From CAVOAK01 sp963664465 (GTDB lineage: Bacteria; Pseudomonadota; Alphaproteobacteria; UBA8366; CAVOAK01), in the NCBI GenBank assembly GCA_963664465.2, contig CAXXSU010000008.1, positions 12,037-76,036 of the forward strand: a stretch of 64,000 nucleotides of DNA. The letters run 5' to 3'. Positions 46,386 through 55,915 of this stretch are shown piece by piece. Within the stretch, counting starts at the first letter, position 1; each line of letters starts with the position of its first letter. Made by a program: the position numbers and the translations under genes. A model generated the notes under the pieces. It was not told the origin of the DNA. It was given only the letters and a program-made list of their open reading frames with translations, and did not search any database.

Positions 46386-47250
46386 CCAGACACCCCACCT
46401 TGCGCTGCTTGAGCTTCTCGCATAGCGCGCTGGCCGCCTCACGGCTTGGCAGCGGTCCGGCCTGAACCCGGTAAAACGTACCCCGGCTGCCGAGATCCGC
46501 ACGAAACACGACCAGCGTGAGGCTTCCGAGAATATCCTTGTGCTGTTCTGAACGTCGGCTCCACTCGATGTTCGCCGCTTCCGGGTTGGTCATCGAGGCA
46601 ATCTGAATACGAAATGCCGACTTCGTGACGACCTGGGGCGATGCTGCGGCTGCCGGCACTGGTGGCTTCGCTGCGTCGACAGACAAAGCAGCCGTTTGTT
46701 GAGGTTGAGTTGCCAATCTTGCCGGCGGAGAAACGGCTTTGGGTGCTGCCGGTGGCGTCGCCGCCGCAACAGACGCGGCCGACGGCACCGGTGGCGGCAG
46801 AGTAGCAACGGATTGATCGGCACTCGCGATGGCGGCGGGGACCGAAAGCTTTGGCGGCGCCACCGGCACTGCGGCCGGAGGCGGCGGCGCGCTCACCGTG
46901 GGCTTTGGTAGCGGTGTTTCAGGTGGCGGTAGCAATCGTTCTACGACTTCACCGACCTGTTGCTTACCAATCTGGTTGTAAACAAGCTTGTCCTGGTGTG
47001 GCACCTCCAGCCCGCCGGGACTTTGCGGTGGCACTTTGCTCGGACCCACGGCCCTCAAGACCGGCGCAGACTCTTCGCTGCCTTCTTGGATGCCCTGATT
47101 GTAGGCGTAAACCACGATCACGGCGAAACTCATCAGGGCGATGAAGGCGACAATCGCCGGTAGGAGCTTTGATGATTTTTTCGCCAGCGCAGCAGTCTTG
47201 CCATCAATCTCCGCGAGTTCGGCGTCCAGCGAATCAAAATCGGACGGCAT
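46372..47250 (-). CDS. SPOR-domain protein
   Basis: A bitopic protein: short cytoplasmic N-terminus, one helix (AIVAFIALMSFAVIVVYAY), a long Pro/Ala-rich linker (residues about 85-210), and a C-terminal SPOR domain (FRIQIASMTNPEAANIEWSR, YRVQAGPLPSREAASALCEKL). SPOR domains bind denuded septal glycan. ATG 47250 overlaps the argS stop by one base (TGATG). Confidence 0.93.
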   Translation of the reverse strand: MPSDFDSLDAELAEIDGKTAALAKKSSKLLPAIVAFIALMSFAVIVVYAYNQGIQEGSEESAPVLRAVGPSKVPPQSPGGLEVPHQDKLVYNQIGKQQVGEVVERLLPPPETPLPKPTVSAPPPPAAVPVAPPKLSVPAAIASADQSVATLPPPVPSAASVAAATPPAAPKAVSPPARLATQPQQTAALSVDAAKPPVPAAAASPQVVTKSAFRIQIASMTNPEAANIEWSRRSEQHKDILGSLTLVVFRADLGSRGTFYRVQAGPLPSREAASALCEKLKQRKVGCLVVQP

Positions 47251-49004
47251 CAACGCATCTCCTCTACCGGCGCGACACCCATTATCCCAAGCCCCGACGC
47301 AATCACCGTTTCAACTCCCCTGACCAGGGCAAGGCGTGCGGCCGTTAACGTCTCATCCTCCTCGACGATGAAGCGCAAGGATGGCTCATCCTTGCCCTTT
47401 GTCCAAAGTCCATGAAATGCCGCTGCAAGATCATAAAGGTAGAATGCCACCCTGTGTGGCTCATGAGCCTCCGCCGCCGCCTCGACGAGCTGGGGCCAAG
47501 CCGCCAGCGTCTTGATGAGACCAAGCTCCGACTCATCCGTCAAGCGGCCGAGATCGGCGGCAGCCAGCGCTTCACATTCGATATCGATTCGCTCGAAGGC
47601 AGCCTTCGCCATTCGCAACACCGACCGGCAGCGCGCGTGCGCATACTGCACATAAAAGACCGGATTCTCGCGCGATTGTTCGGTCGCCTGCGTCAGATCG
47701 AACTCTAGCTGCGCGTCATTCCTGCGCGTCAGCATGATGAAGCGCACAACGTCGCGTCCAACCCGGTCGACAAGATCCTGCAGCGTGATGAATGTGCCCG
47801 CGCGCTTCGACATCTTCACGGGTTGCCCACGCTCCATCAGTTTAACGATCTGACAAATCTTCACGTCGACGACCGCTTGGCCGTCGGTCAAAGCTTTCAT
47901 GGCAGCCTGCATACGCTTGACGTATCCGCCGTGATCCGCGCCCCAGACGTTGATCAGCGTTGGCGATCCGCGTTGAAACTTGTCCAGATGATAGGCGATG
48001 TCGGCCGCGAAATAAGTCCAGCTGCCATCCGATTTCTTGAGCGGCCGGTCCGTGTCGTCGCCAAACGTAGTCGCCTTGAATAGCGTCTGCGGCCGCGGCT
48101 CCCAGTCTTCAGGTTGCTTGCCCTTGGGCGCTTCCAGCGTTCCCGTATAGAGAAGTCCCTTTTCTTCGAGGATTTTGAGCGCCTGATCCACGCGACCGGC
48201 ATCGACGATTGCCCGTTCCGATGTAAACACATCATGACGGACACCGAGTCGATCTAGGTCGCTAACGATCAGCGCCATCATCCGATCGACGGCAAACTCG
48301 CGAATCTCGGCAAGCCACTCCTGTTCCGGTTTGCCACGCCAACGATCCGCATGTTTCTCGGCGAGATCGCGCCCAATGGGTACCAAATAGTCGCCAGGGT
48401 AGAGATTATCGGGAAATGGCCCGATGTCCTCGCCCAGCGCCTCGCAGTAGCGCAGAAAAACGGAGCGCGCGAGCGCGTCGACCTGAGCGCCCGCATCGTT
48501 GACATAGTATTCGCGGCGCACTTCGTAGCCCGCTTTTTCCAACAGCAAGCAAAGCGCATCGCCGACAACCGCGCCGCGGGCATGGCCAACATGCAGCGGT
48601 CCGGTCGGATTCGTTGAGACAAACTCGACATTGACGTGCTGACCACGCCCGATTTCCGAGTCACCGTACGCCACACCGGTACGCAGAATTGCACCCAGGC
48701 AATCGCGCCATACCTCATCGGTCAGCCGCGCATTGATAAAGCCGGGACCAGCGACCTCCGCTACACATACCAACGGAGAATCCGTCAGGTGTTCGCTAAT
48801 CAAAGCGGCGAGATCACGCGGCTTCATAGCGGCGGGCTTGGCCAGAACCAAGGCCGCGTTGGTCGAAAGGTCGCCGTGCGCGGGGTCACGCGGCGCTTCG
48901 ACGCTGATGCTTGAGGAATCGAGACCCGAAGGCACCATGCCTGCCTCGGCTAATCTTTCGATCAACTCCTCAATTTTATCTCGAAACGTATTGTAAATAT
49001 TCAT
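47250..49004 (-). CDS. argS: Arginine-tRNA ligase
   Basis: Class I synthetase, 584 residues. HVGH (PLHVGHARGAVVGDAL) and KMSKR (KMSKRAGTFITLQ) motifs, an Add1-type N-terminal domain and DALR-type C-terminal anticodon-binding domain (LLYTG..., VYDLAAAF-like). The ATG overlaps the dgt stop by four bases. Confidence 0.97.
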   Translation of the reverse strand: MNIYNTFRDKIEELIERLAEAGMVPSGLDSSSISVEAPRDPAHGDLSTNAALVLAKPAAMKPRDLAALISEHLTDSPLVCVAEVAGPGFINARLTDEVWRDCLGAILRTGVAYGDSEIGRGQHVNVEFVSTNPTGPLHVGHARGAVVGDALCLLLEKAGYEVRREYYVNDAGAQVDALARSVFLRYCEALGEDIGPFPDNLYPGDYLVPIGRDLAEKHADRWRGKPEQEWLAEIREFAVDRMMALIVSDLDRLGVRHDVFTSERAIVDAGRVDQALKILEEKGLLYTGTLEAPKGKQPEDWEPRPQTLFKATTFGDDTDRPLKKSDGSWTYFAADIAYHLDKFQRGSPTLINVWGADHGGYVKRMQAAMKALTDGQAVVDVKICQIVKLMERGQPVKMSKRAGTFITLQDLVDRVGRDVVRFIMLTRRNDAQLEFDLTQATEQSRENPVFYVQYAHARCRSVLRMAKAAFERIDIECEALAAADLGRLTDESELGLIKTLAAWPQLVEAAAEAHEPHRVAFYLYDLAAAFHGLWTKGKDEPSLRFIVEEDETLTAARLALVRGVETVIASGLGIMGVAPVEEMR

Positions 49005-50200
49005 TTTTCTAAAATATCTACACCAAATATTCTGGCATGTTTATCGAACGCGTAGCGATCGGTCATACCGGCAATATAATCGGCGACGATGCGGGCTGTC
49101 GCCGCCGATTTGGGTGCGGTGGCGGCTTCGTTCCACTCGCTCGGCATGAGGGAGGGTTGCTCAAGCATGCGCTCGAACAGATCGGTCACGACGTGACGCG
49201 TCACCTCTCTCATGCGCGCGACCGATTCGTGCCGGTACAAATGTTTGTACAAAAATGATTTGAGACGCCGATCTGCCTCCGACATCTCGGCCGAGAATGC
49301 GACAACCGGTTGCCTCGCGGCCCGTATGTCTTCAACCGACCGCGGGTTCAGCTCTTCGATCCGGCGTCTGGATTCATCCAGCACATCGTTTACCATACCA
49401 TTGATCAGCCGGCGTACCGCCTCGTGGATCAAACGCGAACGCTCAATGTCGGGATACTTTTCGCGTACCGCGCGAACGACTACGGCGACATGCGGCACCT
49501 GAGTCAAATCGTCGATGCTGAACAAGCCTGCCCGGAGACCATCGTCGATATCGTGGTTGTTGTAAGCGATGTCATCGGCAAGTGCGGCTACCTGAGCTTC
49601 TGGTCCAGCGAAGCTATATAGTTCCAAATCATTGATTTTATTGTATTCACCTAGCGTCAGCGGCAAATCCACGGCCTCCACACGATGCGCATCGGTCGCA
49701 TGGCCGTGCGTCTTCGGCACCACTGGCCCATTGTGCTTGGCAATCCCCTCAATCGTCTCCCAGGTCAAGTTAAGGCCGTCGAACTCGGCATACCGTTTCT
49801 CAAGCTTTACCAGGATGCGTAGCGTCTGATCGTTGTGATCGAAGCCGCCGTAGGGCTGCATGACCGAGTTCAGCGCGTCTTCGCCAGTATGGCCAAACGG
49901 CGTATGGCCAAAGTCATGTGCCAGGGCCAATGCCTCGGCCAGATCTTCGTTCAGCGACAGACTACGGCACAAACCGCGGGCAATTTGTGAAACCTCGATG
50001 CTGTGGGTCAACCGCGTCCGGTAATGATCGCCCTCGGTACTGACGAAGACTTGCGTCTTGTGCATGAGCCGGCGGAAGGCCGTGGAATGTATGATGCGGT
50101 CGCGGTCGCGCTGGAAGACGCTTCTCGTTGTGCTCTCTGGCTCAGGGTGAAGGCGTCCTCGGCTTTCCTCCGGCCGGCTGGCGTAGGGTGTGCCGCTCAT
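49001..50200 (-). CDS. dgt: Deoxyguanosinetriphosphate triphosphohydrolase-like protein
   Basis: HD-domain dNTPase: THSIEVSQIARGL, then ALAHDFGHTPFGHTGEDAL with the metal-binding His-Asp pair, and DDIAYNNHDIDDGL. The 399-residue length fits the type 2 subfamily. ATG 50200 is chosen over an upstream start because relatives begin near here. First gene of the long minus-strand unit down to the LysM/M23 gene. Confidence 0.95.
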   Translation of the reverse strand: MSGTPYASRPEESRGRLHPEPESTTRSVFQRDRDRIIHSTAFRRLMHKTQVFVSTEGDHYRTRLTHSIEVSQIARGLCRSLSLNEDLAEALALAHDFGHTPFGHTGEDALNSVMQPYGGFDHNDQTLRILVKLEKRYAEFDGLNLTWETIEGIAKHNGPVVPKTHGHATDAHRVEAVDLPLTLGEYNKINDLELYSFAGPEAQVAALADDIAYNNHDIDDGLRAGLFSIDDLTQVPHVAVVVRAVREKYPDIERSRLIHEAVRRLINGMVNDVLDESRRRIEELNPRSVEDIRAARQPVVAFSAEMSEADRRLKSFLYKHLYRHESVARMREVTRHVVTDLFERMLEQPSLMPSEWNEAATAPKSAATARIVADYIAGMTDRYAFDKHARIFGVDILEK

Positions 50201-50392
50201 GCGCCGGAGATTACGCGTCGGTCGCGGCAAAATACAACGATCCCGTGTGGGCAGATGCAAAACTCCCGGGAATCTTGGCGATGAGGCGGGCCGGCGATGG
50301 TCTCCAGGGATTGAATATCGCGCAGATAGGATTACATATCACTTTGGAGTCGTTATAATGAGCGCGGCAAAGAGCTGGCCCGGATTAGACTG

Positions 50393-50761
50393 ATGACCGA
50401 TCCATTTGCTGTTGAGCGAGTCGAAAGCGAGCGCGCGATTACCGTCTCGGTAAACGCCGTCAAGCGCATCGAGGCGATCCTCGAATCCGAGGAGGCGCCG
50501 AACCAGGCATTGCGCGTGACCGTGTCCGGCGGCGGATGTTCCGGCTACCAGTACGGTTTTAAACTCGACGACACGGTGGCGGAGGATGATCGCGTCTTCG
50601 AGCGCGACGGCGTCAAGGTAATCGTCGACGATATCTCGCTCGATCTTCTGGCGGGGTCGGAAATCGATTATGTCGACGACCTCATCGGGTCGTATTTCCA
50701 GGTGCGCAACCCGAACGCCACCGCTTCCTGTGGCTGCGGCACATCATTCGCAATCGGCTAG
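50393..50761 (+). CDS. erpA: Iron-sulfur cluster insertion protein ErpA/IscA family
   Basis: A-type carrier: VSGGGCSGYQYGF and the C-terminal CGCGTSF hold the three cysteines that bind iron-sulfur. 122 residues, ATG 50393. The extended N-terminus (MTDPFAVERVESERA) and the position upstream of dgt in the opposite direction fit ErpA of alphaproteobacteria. It supplies clusters to target proteins. Confidence 0.93.
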   Translation: MTDPFAVERVESERAITVSVNAVKRIEAILESEEAPNQALRVTVSGGGCSGYQYGFKLDDTVAEDDRVFERDGVKVIVDDISLDLLAGSEIDYVDDLIGSYFQVRNPNATASCGCGTSFAIG

Positions 50762-50785
50762 CCGTCAATTTCACAAGTCGAAACG

Positions 50786-50808
50786 GGCCCGCTTCGCGCG
50801 GGCCTTTT
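50786..50808 (+). terminator. Rho-independent terminator after erpA
   Basis: GGCCCGC (50786-50792), loop TTCGC, GCGGGCC (50798-50804), then TTTT. It lies 25 bp after the erpA stop. Confidence 0.85.
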
Positions 50809-50860
50809 GCGTTGTTATAGTAGCGATTCAGAATTGCACAGACCCCATGGAGTGCCCGCG

Positions 50861-51640
50861 ATGAAGATCGCTACGTTCAATGTGAACTCGGTCAAAGCCC
50901 GCCTGCCGCGGGTCATCGAATGGCTTATCGAGGCGGCCCCGGATGTAGCGCTCCTGCAAGAAATCAAAACCCAAACCAAAGCGTTTCCTTACTTGGAAAT
51001 CGAAGCTCTGGGCTACAACACGGCGATTTTTGGCCAGAAATCCTATAACGGCGTCGCCATCCTATCGAAACGGCCGATCGAAGACGTGCAGGAGGGGCTG
51101 CCCGGTGACCCGAGCGACGACCAGGCCCGCTACCTTGAGGCAACGGTCGATGGCTTGCGGGTCGCTTCGATCTACCTGCCGAACGGCAACCCCGTCGAAT
51201 CCGACAAATATCCATACAAATTGGCCTGGATGGAGCGCCTGATTGCCCATGTGAGCGAGACGTTGCTGCCATCAGAACAACCCTTTGCGCTTGGCGGCGA
51301 CTACAACGTCATTCCCGCCGACGGCGATGTTTACGATCCGGCTGGCTGGGCTGACGATGCCCTGTGCCGCCCGGATACAAGGGCAAATTTCCGCGCCCTT
51401 CTGCATCTTGGACTGACCGAGGCGTGGCGGGCCCTCCATGGGGAAATTGGCGAATACAGTTTTTGGGATTACCAGCGTGGCCGCTGGCCGCGCGACGAAG
51501 GTCTGCGCATCGACCACTTTCTGCTCTCTCCGCATGCTGCCGACCGCCTGGTCGCTTGCGAGATCGACCGCACACCACGCGGCAAGGAGAAGGCTTCCGA
51601 CCACACCCCGGTTTGGTGTGAGATTGCCGACGCGGCGTAG
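50861..51640 (+). CDS. xth: Exodeoxyribonuclease III
   Basis: Base-excision-repair AP endonuclease and 3' exonuclease family. Motifs in order: MKIATFNVNSVKARL, LLQEIKT (metal Glu), YNGVAILSKRP, GDYNVIPADGDVYD, RIDHFLLS and SDHTPVW (catalytic His). 259 residues. The ATG at 50861 matches the family start. Confidence 0.95.
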   Translation: MKIATFNVNSVKARLPRVIEWLIEAAPDVALLQEIKTQTKAFPYLEIEALGYNTAIFGQKSYNGVAILSKRPIEDVQEGLPGDPSDDQARYLEATVDGLRVASIYLPNGNPVESDKYPYKLAWMERLIAHVSETLLPSEQPFALGGDYNVIPADGDVYDPAGWADDALCRPDTRANFRALLHLGLTEAWRALHGEIGEYSFWDYQRGRWPRDEGLRIDHFLLSPHAADRLVACEIDRTPRGKEKASDHTPVWCEIADAA

Positions 51641-51660
51641 CGGCGCCAGCGTGTGGCATT

Positions 51661-53160
51661 TCAGGCCGCGCCTGGCCGCAGCCGAACGCCTGGACGCAAC
51701 TTGCGAAAGTCAAGCTTAGCGGGATCGGCATGGCAAGGACCCGGCGCCTCGACGAGGATGATATGCTCGGCAATCGGCTGGAAATCGGCACGGAAATGCA
51801 CCGAACTCTTCAGGACCAGAATAGATTCCCGCTCTGGCTCGATTCCCAAATGGCGGAATATCGACTGATCCGCCGCTTGCATTTTCACTGAGCTCACGAC
51901 AATGCGCACGCCGGCGATTTCCAGGAGTGCCATCGGTCCAAGATCTATCCGCGCACCTAAATACATCGGACCGGTTGCCGTAAAGCGGCCATCGCCCAGC
52001 TTCAGCACCCTGAATTCGCCTTCAACCGGCCGCGACCCTGCAACCTTTGATTTCGCGCCGAGCGAAGTCGAGATCAGTGCGCCTTCGCCGCCTTCATGCG
52101 CCAGGGCCGCGACCTGCGGATCCCACAGCGTGGCGATAACAGCGCCCGCCGCGCCGCCACGAATCAACGCCTCCAATAACCCGGTCGTGTCCGACGGACC
52201 GCCGCCGCCCGGGTTGTCCTGAGTATCGGCGAGAACGACCGGGCGATGCGCATGCTCCGACCGGCGCAAAGCCTCGGTCACCGCTTCATCCGTCGCCAGC
52301 AATATTCCGTCAAAGTCCGCCTCGCGGGCCGTCAATGTCTCGGCCATGGCGTCAGCCGCGGACTCCGTCGCCACGCGGTCCGTTCCGTAGGCGAGCACGG
52401 CGGGACCGGCCTCGGCGATATCGGCAAGCGGAAAACCCATCGCCAGCGATAAGGTGCATAGGCCGTCTGCCGCTGCCTCGGATTCGAGTTCCGCCCGCCG
52501 GGCATAAAGCGACAGCGCGGGGTCGACGAGCGTACAACCCCAATTGAGTGGCACCAGGAAATCCGGCTTGCGGAACGCCTTGTGATAGCGCTCCGCACGG
52601 TTAAGTAAATCGTCCAAATGCGTCGCCGCGCGTCGGCCCGTTTCAACCATGTCGACATGCGGATAAGTGCGGAAGACATCGAGCACGTCGCTCAGCGCAA
52701 ACATGCCCTGCGTGATGTTGGTGTGAAGGTCGAGGCTCGCTGAGATCGGGATGTCGGCACCGACGAGCGTGCGTATTCTGCGCAGCAACTCTCCTTCACC
52801 GTCCTCCAGATGCTCGGCCACCATCGCACCATGGAGGCAGAGATAGATGCCGTCGACCGGCAGTGCCTGATCGAGCTCGTCCAGCATCATGGCGACGATT
52901 CGTTCGTAGGCGTCCTGCGTGACATGAGCCGAGGGAACCGCCGAGCACCAAGACAATGGCGCCAACTCATGACCGCGGTCGCGCAATTCGGTGACCGCCC
53001 CCATTATCGGCAGGCTTACGCCGTCGATCGCCGCGAACAACGCATCTCCGCGGGTGAGCGCTGGATGGGCATCGGCCTGCTCGAAATCCCGAAAGGTCGC
53101 CTTCAGGGGCGCGAACGTGTTGGTTTCGTGATGAAACCCGCCGACAGCGATGCGCGCCAC
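51661..53160 (-). CDS. M81 (MlrC/microcystinase-type) metallopeptidase family protein
   Basis: The 499-residue protein opens with IAVGGFHHETNTFAP and has LCLHGAMVAEHLEDGEGELL, ASLDLHTNITQ and YPHVDMVETGRRA, all characteristic of the M81/MlrC family. The DTQDNPGGGGPSDTTGLLEA block marks the C-terminal domain. The best known member cuts linearised microcystin; most relatives act on unknown peptides or amides. It lies 40 bp downstream of ilvD, on the same strand, and could share its mRNA. Confidence 0.9.
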   Translation of the reverse strand: MARIAVGGFHHETNTFAPLKATFRDFEQADAHPALTRGDALFAAIDGVSLPIMGAVTELRDRGHELAPLSWCSAVPSAHVTQDAYERIVAMMLDELDQALPVDGIYLCLHGAMVAEHLEDGEGELLRRIRTLVGADIPISASLDLHTNITQGMFALSDVLDVFRTYPHVDMVETGRRAATHLDDLLNRAERYHKAFRKPDFLVPLNWGCTLVDPALSLYARRAELESEAAADGLCTLSLAMGFPLADIAEAGPAVLAYGTDRVATESAADAMAETLTAREADFDGILLATDEAVTEALRRSEHAHRPVVLADTQDNPGGGGPSDTTGLLEALIRGGAAGAVIATLWDPQVAALAHEGGEGALISTSLGAKSKVAGSRPVEGEFRVLKLGDGRFTATGPMYLGARIDLGPMALLEIAGVRIVVSSVKMQAADQSIFRHLGIEPERESILVLKSSVHFRADFQPIAEHIILVEAPGPCHADPAKLDFRKLRPGVRLRPGAA

Positions 53161-53200
53161 GGTCTATGCTCTTGCCGAATTCACGCGCAATACGCTCGAT

Positions 53201-54916
53201 TCAAATGTCAGCGTAGACATGAGTTTCCGACTTCGCGCCGGGATGCGTCACCGCGCCCTTCTCTGCGGTGCCCACGGTTTCGCCGTAGCGCCATAGCGCA
53301 CCCGACTGGAAATCGTGCCTTCGCGGTGTCCACTTCTTCCGACGCGCTGCGAGTTCGCTGCGGCTCAAATCGACCCTGAGCGTGCCCTTCTCCGCATCGA
53401 TGCGAATCATGTCACCATTGCGCAGCAGCCCAATCGGCCCGCCAACGGCCGCTTCGGGGCCCACATGGCCGATGCAAAAGCCACGTGTTGCACCGGAAAA
53501 ACGGCCGTCGGTGATGAGTGCCACCTTCTCTCCCATACCGATGCCGTAAAGCGCGGCCGTGGTCGACAGCATCTCGCGCATGCCCGGCCCGCCTTTGGGA
53601 CCCTCGTAGCGGATGACGAGTACTTCACCCTCCTTGACCTTGCCGCCGACGACGGCATCAAAACAATCCTCCTCGCAGTCAAAGACACGTGCGGGCCCGG
53701 CAAACTGCAGGCGTTCCATGCCGGCGACTTTGACGATGCCTCCCTCCGGCGCAAGATTGCCCTTGAGACCAACCACTCCGCCGGTTGGAGAAATCGGCTG
53801 CGCGACGCGATAAACGACGTCTTGTCCTTGGGGAAATTTCACCTTGCTGTGGTTCTGCTCCAGGGTCTTCCCTGTCACCGTCATGCAGTCCCCGTGCAAG
53901 TAGCCGCCCTTTAGGAGCTCCTTCATAACCACCGGAATGCCACCGACCTCCCACAAGTCTTTGGCAACATACTTGCCGCTAGGTTTGAGGTCGGCGATGT
54001 AGGGTGTACGTTTGAAGATCGCCGTTACCTCATGCAGGTCGAAATCAATTCCCGCCTCGTGGGCGATTGCTGGGAGATGCAGTCCGGCGTTCGTCGACCC
54101 GCCGGTTGCGGCGACCACCGTGGCGGCGTTCTCCAGCGACTTGCGGGTGACAATGTCCCGTGGGCGGAGTCCCTTTGCGAGCAGCTTCATCACCGCTTGG
54201 CCCGACGCTTCCGCATAGGCATCGCGCGATTCGTAGGGTGCGGGCGTGCCAGAGGATCCCGGCAGCGCGAGGCCCATCGCCTCGGAAACGCAAGCCATGG
54301 TGTTGGCGGTGAACTGGCCGCCGCACGAGCCTGCCGAGGGGCAGGCCGTGCTTTCGAGCTCGTGCAGATCGGCCGCGCTCATGCGTCCAGCGGCGTGCAT
54401 GCCAACACCCTCGAAGATATCGACGACCGTGACGTCACGCCCCTTGAATCGGCCCGGCAAGATCGTGCCCCCGTACATGAACACGCTCGGTACGTTGAGG
54501 CGGACCATTGCCATCATCAAACCCGGCAACGACTTGTCGCAACCAGCGAGACCAACCAGCGCATCGTAACAATGGCCGCGCATCGTCAGTTCCACGGAAT
54601 CGGCGATCACTTCGCGGCTTACCAGCGAACTCTTCATGCCGGCATGTCCCATGGCGATGCCATCGGTCACAGTAATCGTCGTGAATTCCCGCGGCGTGCC
54701 GGCTGCGGCCTTGACGCCGAGTTTTACCGCCTGCGCTTGACGCGAGAGGGAAATGTTACACGGCGCCGCTTCGTTCCACGTCGTGGCGACGCCAACAAGC
54801 GGCCGCGCGATCTCTTCCTCTTTTAGTCCCATCGCGTAGAGATACGAGCGGTGCGGCGCGCGCTCGGGGCCAACCGTCGTGTGACGGCTGGGAAGCTTCG
54901 ATTTGTCGAAGGCCAT
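53201..54916 (-). CDS. ilvD: Dihydroxy-acid dehydratase
   Basis: IlvD dehydrates dihydroxy acids in valine, leucine and isoleucine synthesis. Cluster cysteines are seen at WNEAAPCNIS, AGCDKSLPG and ACPSAGSCGGQFTANT. The ATG at 54916 has a strong GGAGGGTGGAG site, giving 571 residues. Sugar-acid dehydratases of the same family are possible but the sequence fits IlvD. Confidence 0.93.
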   Translation of the reverse strand: MAFDKSKLPSRHTTVGPERAPHRSYLYAMGLKEEEIARPLVGVATTWNEAAPCNISLSRQAQAVKLGVKAAAGTPREFTTITVTDGIAMGHAGMKSSLVSREVIADSVELTMRGHCYDALVGLAGCDKSLPGLMMAMVRLNVPSVFMYGGTILPGRFKGRDVTVVDIFEGVGMHAAGRMSAADLHELESTACPSAGSCGGQFTANTMACVSEAMGLALPGSSGTPAPYESRDAYAEASGQAVMKLLAKGLRPRDIVTRKSLENAATVVAATGGSTNAGLHLPAIAHEAGIDFDLHEVTAIFKRTPYIADLKPSGKYVAKDLWEVGGIPVVMKELLKGGYLHGDCMTVTGKTLEQNHSKVKFPQGQDVVYRVAQPISPTGGVVGLKGNLAPEGGIVKVAGMERLQFAGPARVFDCEEDCFDAVVGGKVKEGEVLVIRYEGPKGGPGMREMLSTTAALYGIGMGEKVALITDGRFSGATRGFCIGHVGPEAAVGGPIGLLRNGDMIRIDAEKGTLRVDLSRSELAARRKKWTPRRHDFQSGALWRYGETVGTAEKGAVTHPGAKSETHVYADI

Positions 54917-55032
54917 GCTCCACCCTCCCGGAAAAATCATGCCTGTCCCGTGCAATTCCGTGGCACGGATATGTTCACACTGATAGCATAAAACCGCCGA
55001 TCGAAACGGTATTCAGGCATAATGCAGGTGGC

Positions 55033-55857
55033 ATGAAATACATCGAACTTCAGGGTACCCGGGTTCCAGCCCTTGGCTTTGGCACAGCGGCCATGCGCGG
55101 CAAGAAATGCGAGAAGGCGCTGACATATGCGCTCGAACTGGGCTACCGACACATCGACACGGCTGCAATGTATCGCAACGAAGAAGTGGTTGGCCGCGTG
55201 GTTGCCGCCTCCGGAATCGCGCGACGTAATCTCTTCATAACGACCAAGGTAGGGCCCGGCGATCTCGCAGCCGAGGCATTTCGGCAGTCGGTTGAAGTAA
55301 GCCTCGAAAATCTACAGACCGATCACGTGAACCTGCTGCTGGTCCATTGGCCCAATCCCGACATACCGCTCGGTGACACGCTAGACGCATTAAGCGAGGC
55401 CAAGGAAAAAGGTCAGGCGCAGCGTATCGGCGTCAGCAATTTTCCGGTGGCATTGATGACCGAGGCGATCGACTCCCATGGCGTAGACTTGTTCGCCAAC
55501 GAGGTCGAATACCATCCGTTTCTCGCACAGCGTTCGGTCCTCAAATCCTGCCATCAGCACGATATGATGCTTATCGCTTATAGTCCGCTCGCAATGGGAC
55601 AGGTCGCCAAGGATAAGACGCTCAGCCGCATCGCCAAGAAGTATGGCAAGTCTGCCGCACAGATCACGCTCAGGTGGTTAATCGACCAGTTCTGTGTCGC
55701 GGCAATCCCGAAAGCCAGCGGCAAGCGCCACGCCAAGCAAAATTTCGACATCTTTGATTTCTACTTGAGCGCGCCCGACGTCGCAGAGATTACAGCGCTT
55801 GCCTGCAACCGCAGGCTAATCGAGCTCTTGCCCGCGCCGAAATGGGACGCCGGCTAG
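55033..55857 (+). CDS. Aldo/keto reductase
   Basis: NADPH-dependent reductase with the AKR tetrad: Asp in HIDTAAMYRNE, the Tyr of the same motif, Lys in FITTKVGPG and His in LLLVHWPNP. The C-terminal NADP-binding AIPKASGKRHAKQNFDIFDF is present. 274 residues. It is divergent from ilvD. The physiological aldehyde is unknown. Confidence 0.93.
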   Translation: MKYIELQGTRVPALGFGTAAMRGKKCEKALTYALELGYRHIDTAAMYRNEEVVGRVVAASGIARRNLFITTKVGPGDLAAEAFRQSVEVSLENLQTDHVNLLLVHWPNPDIPLGDTLDALSEAKEKGQAQRIGVSNFPVALMTEAIDSHGVDLFANEVEYHPFLAQRSVLKSCHQHDMMLIAYSPLAMGQVAKDKTLSRIAKKYGKSAAQITLRWLIDQFCVAAIPKASGKRHAKQNFDIFDFYLSAPDVAEITALACNRRLIELLPAPKWDAG

Positions 55858-55915
55858 TTTCAAGTCTTCGGCACATTCCGAGAGAGAATGGCGGCTAAGC
55901 GGCGGCCAACCGCGT

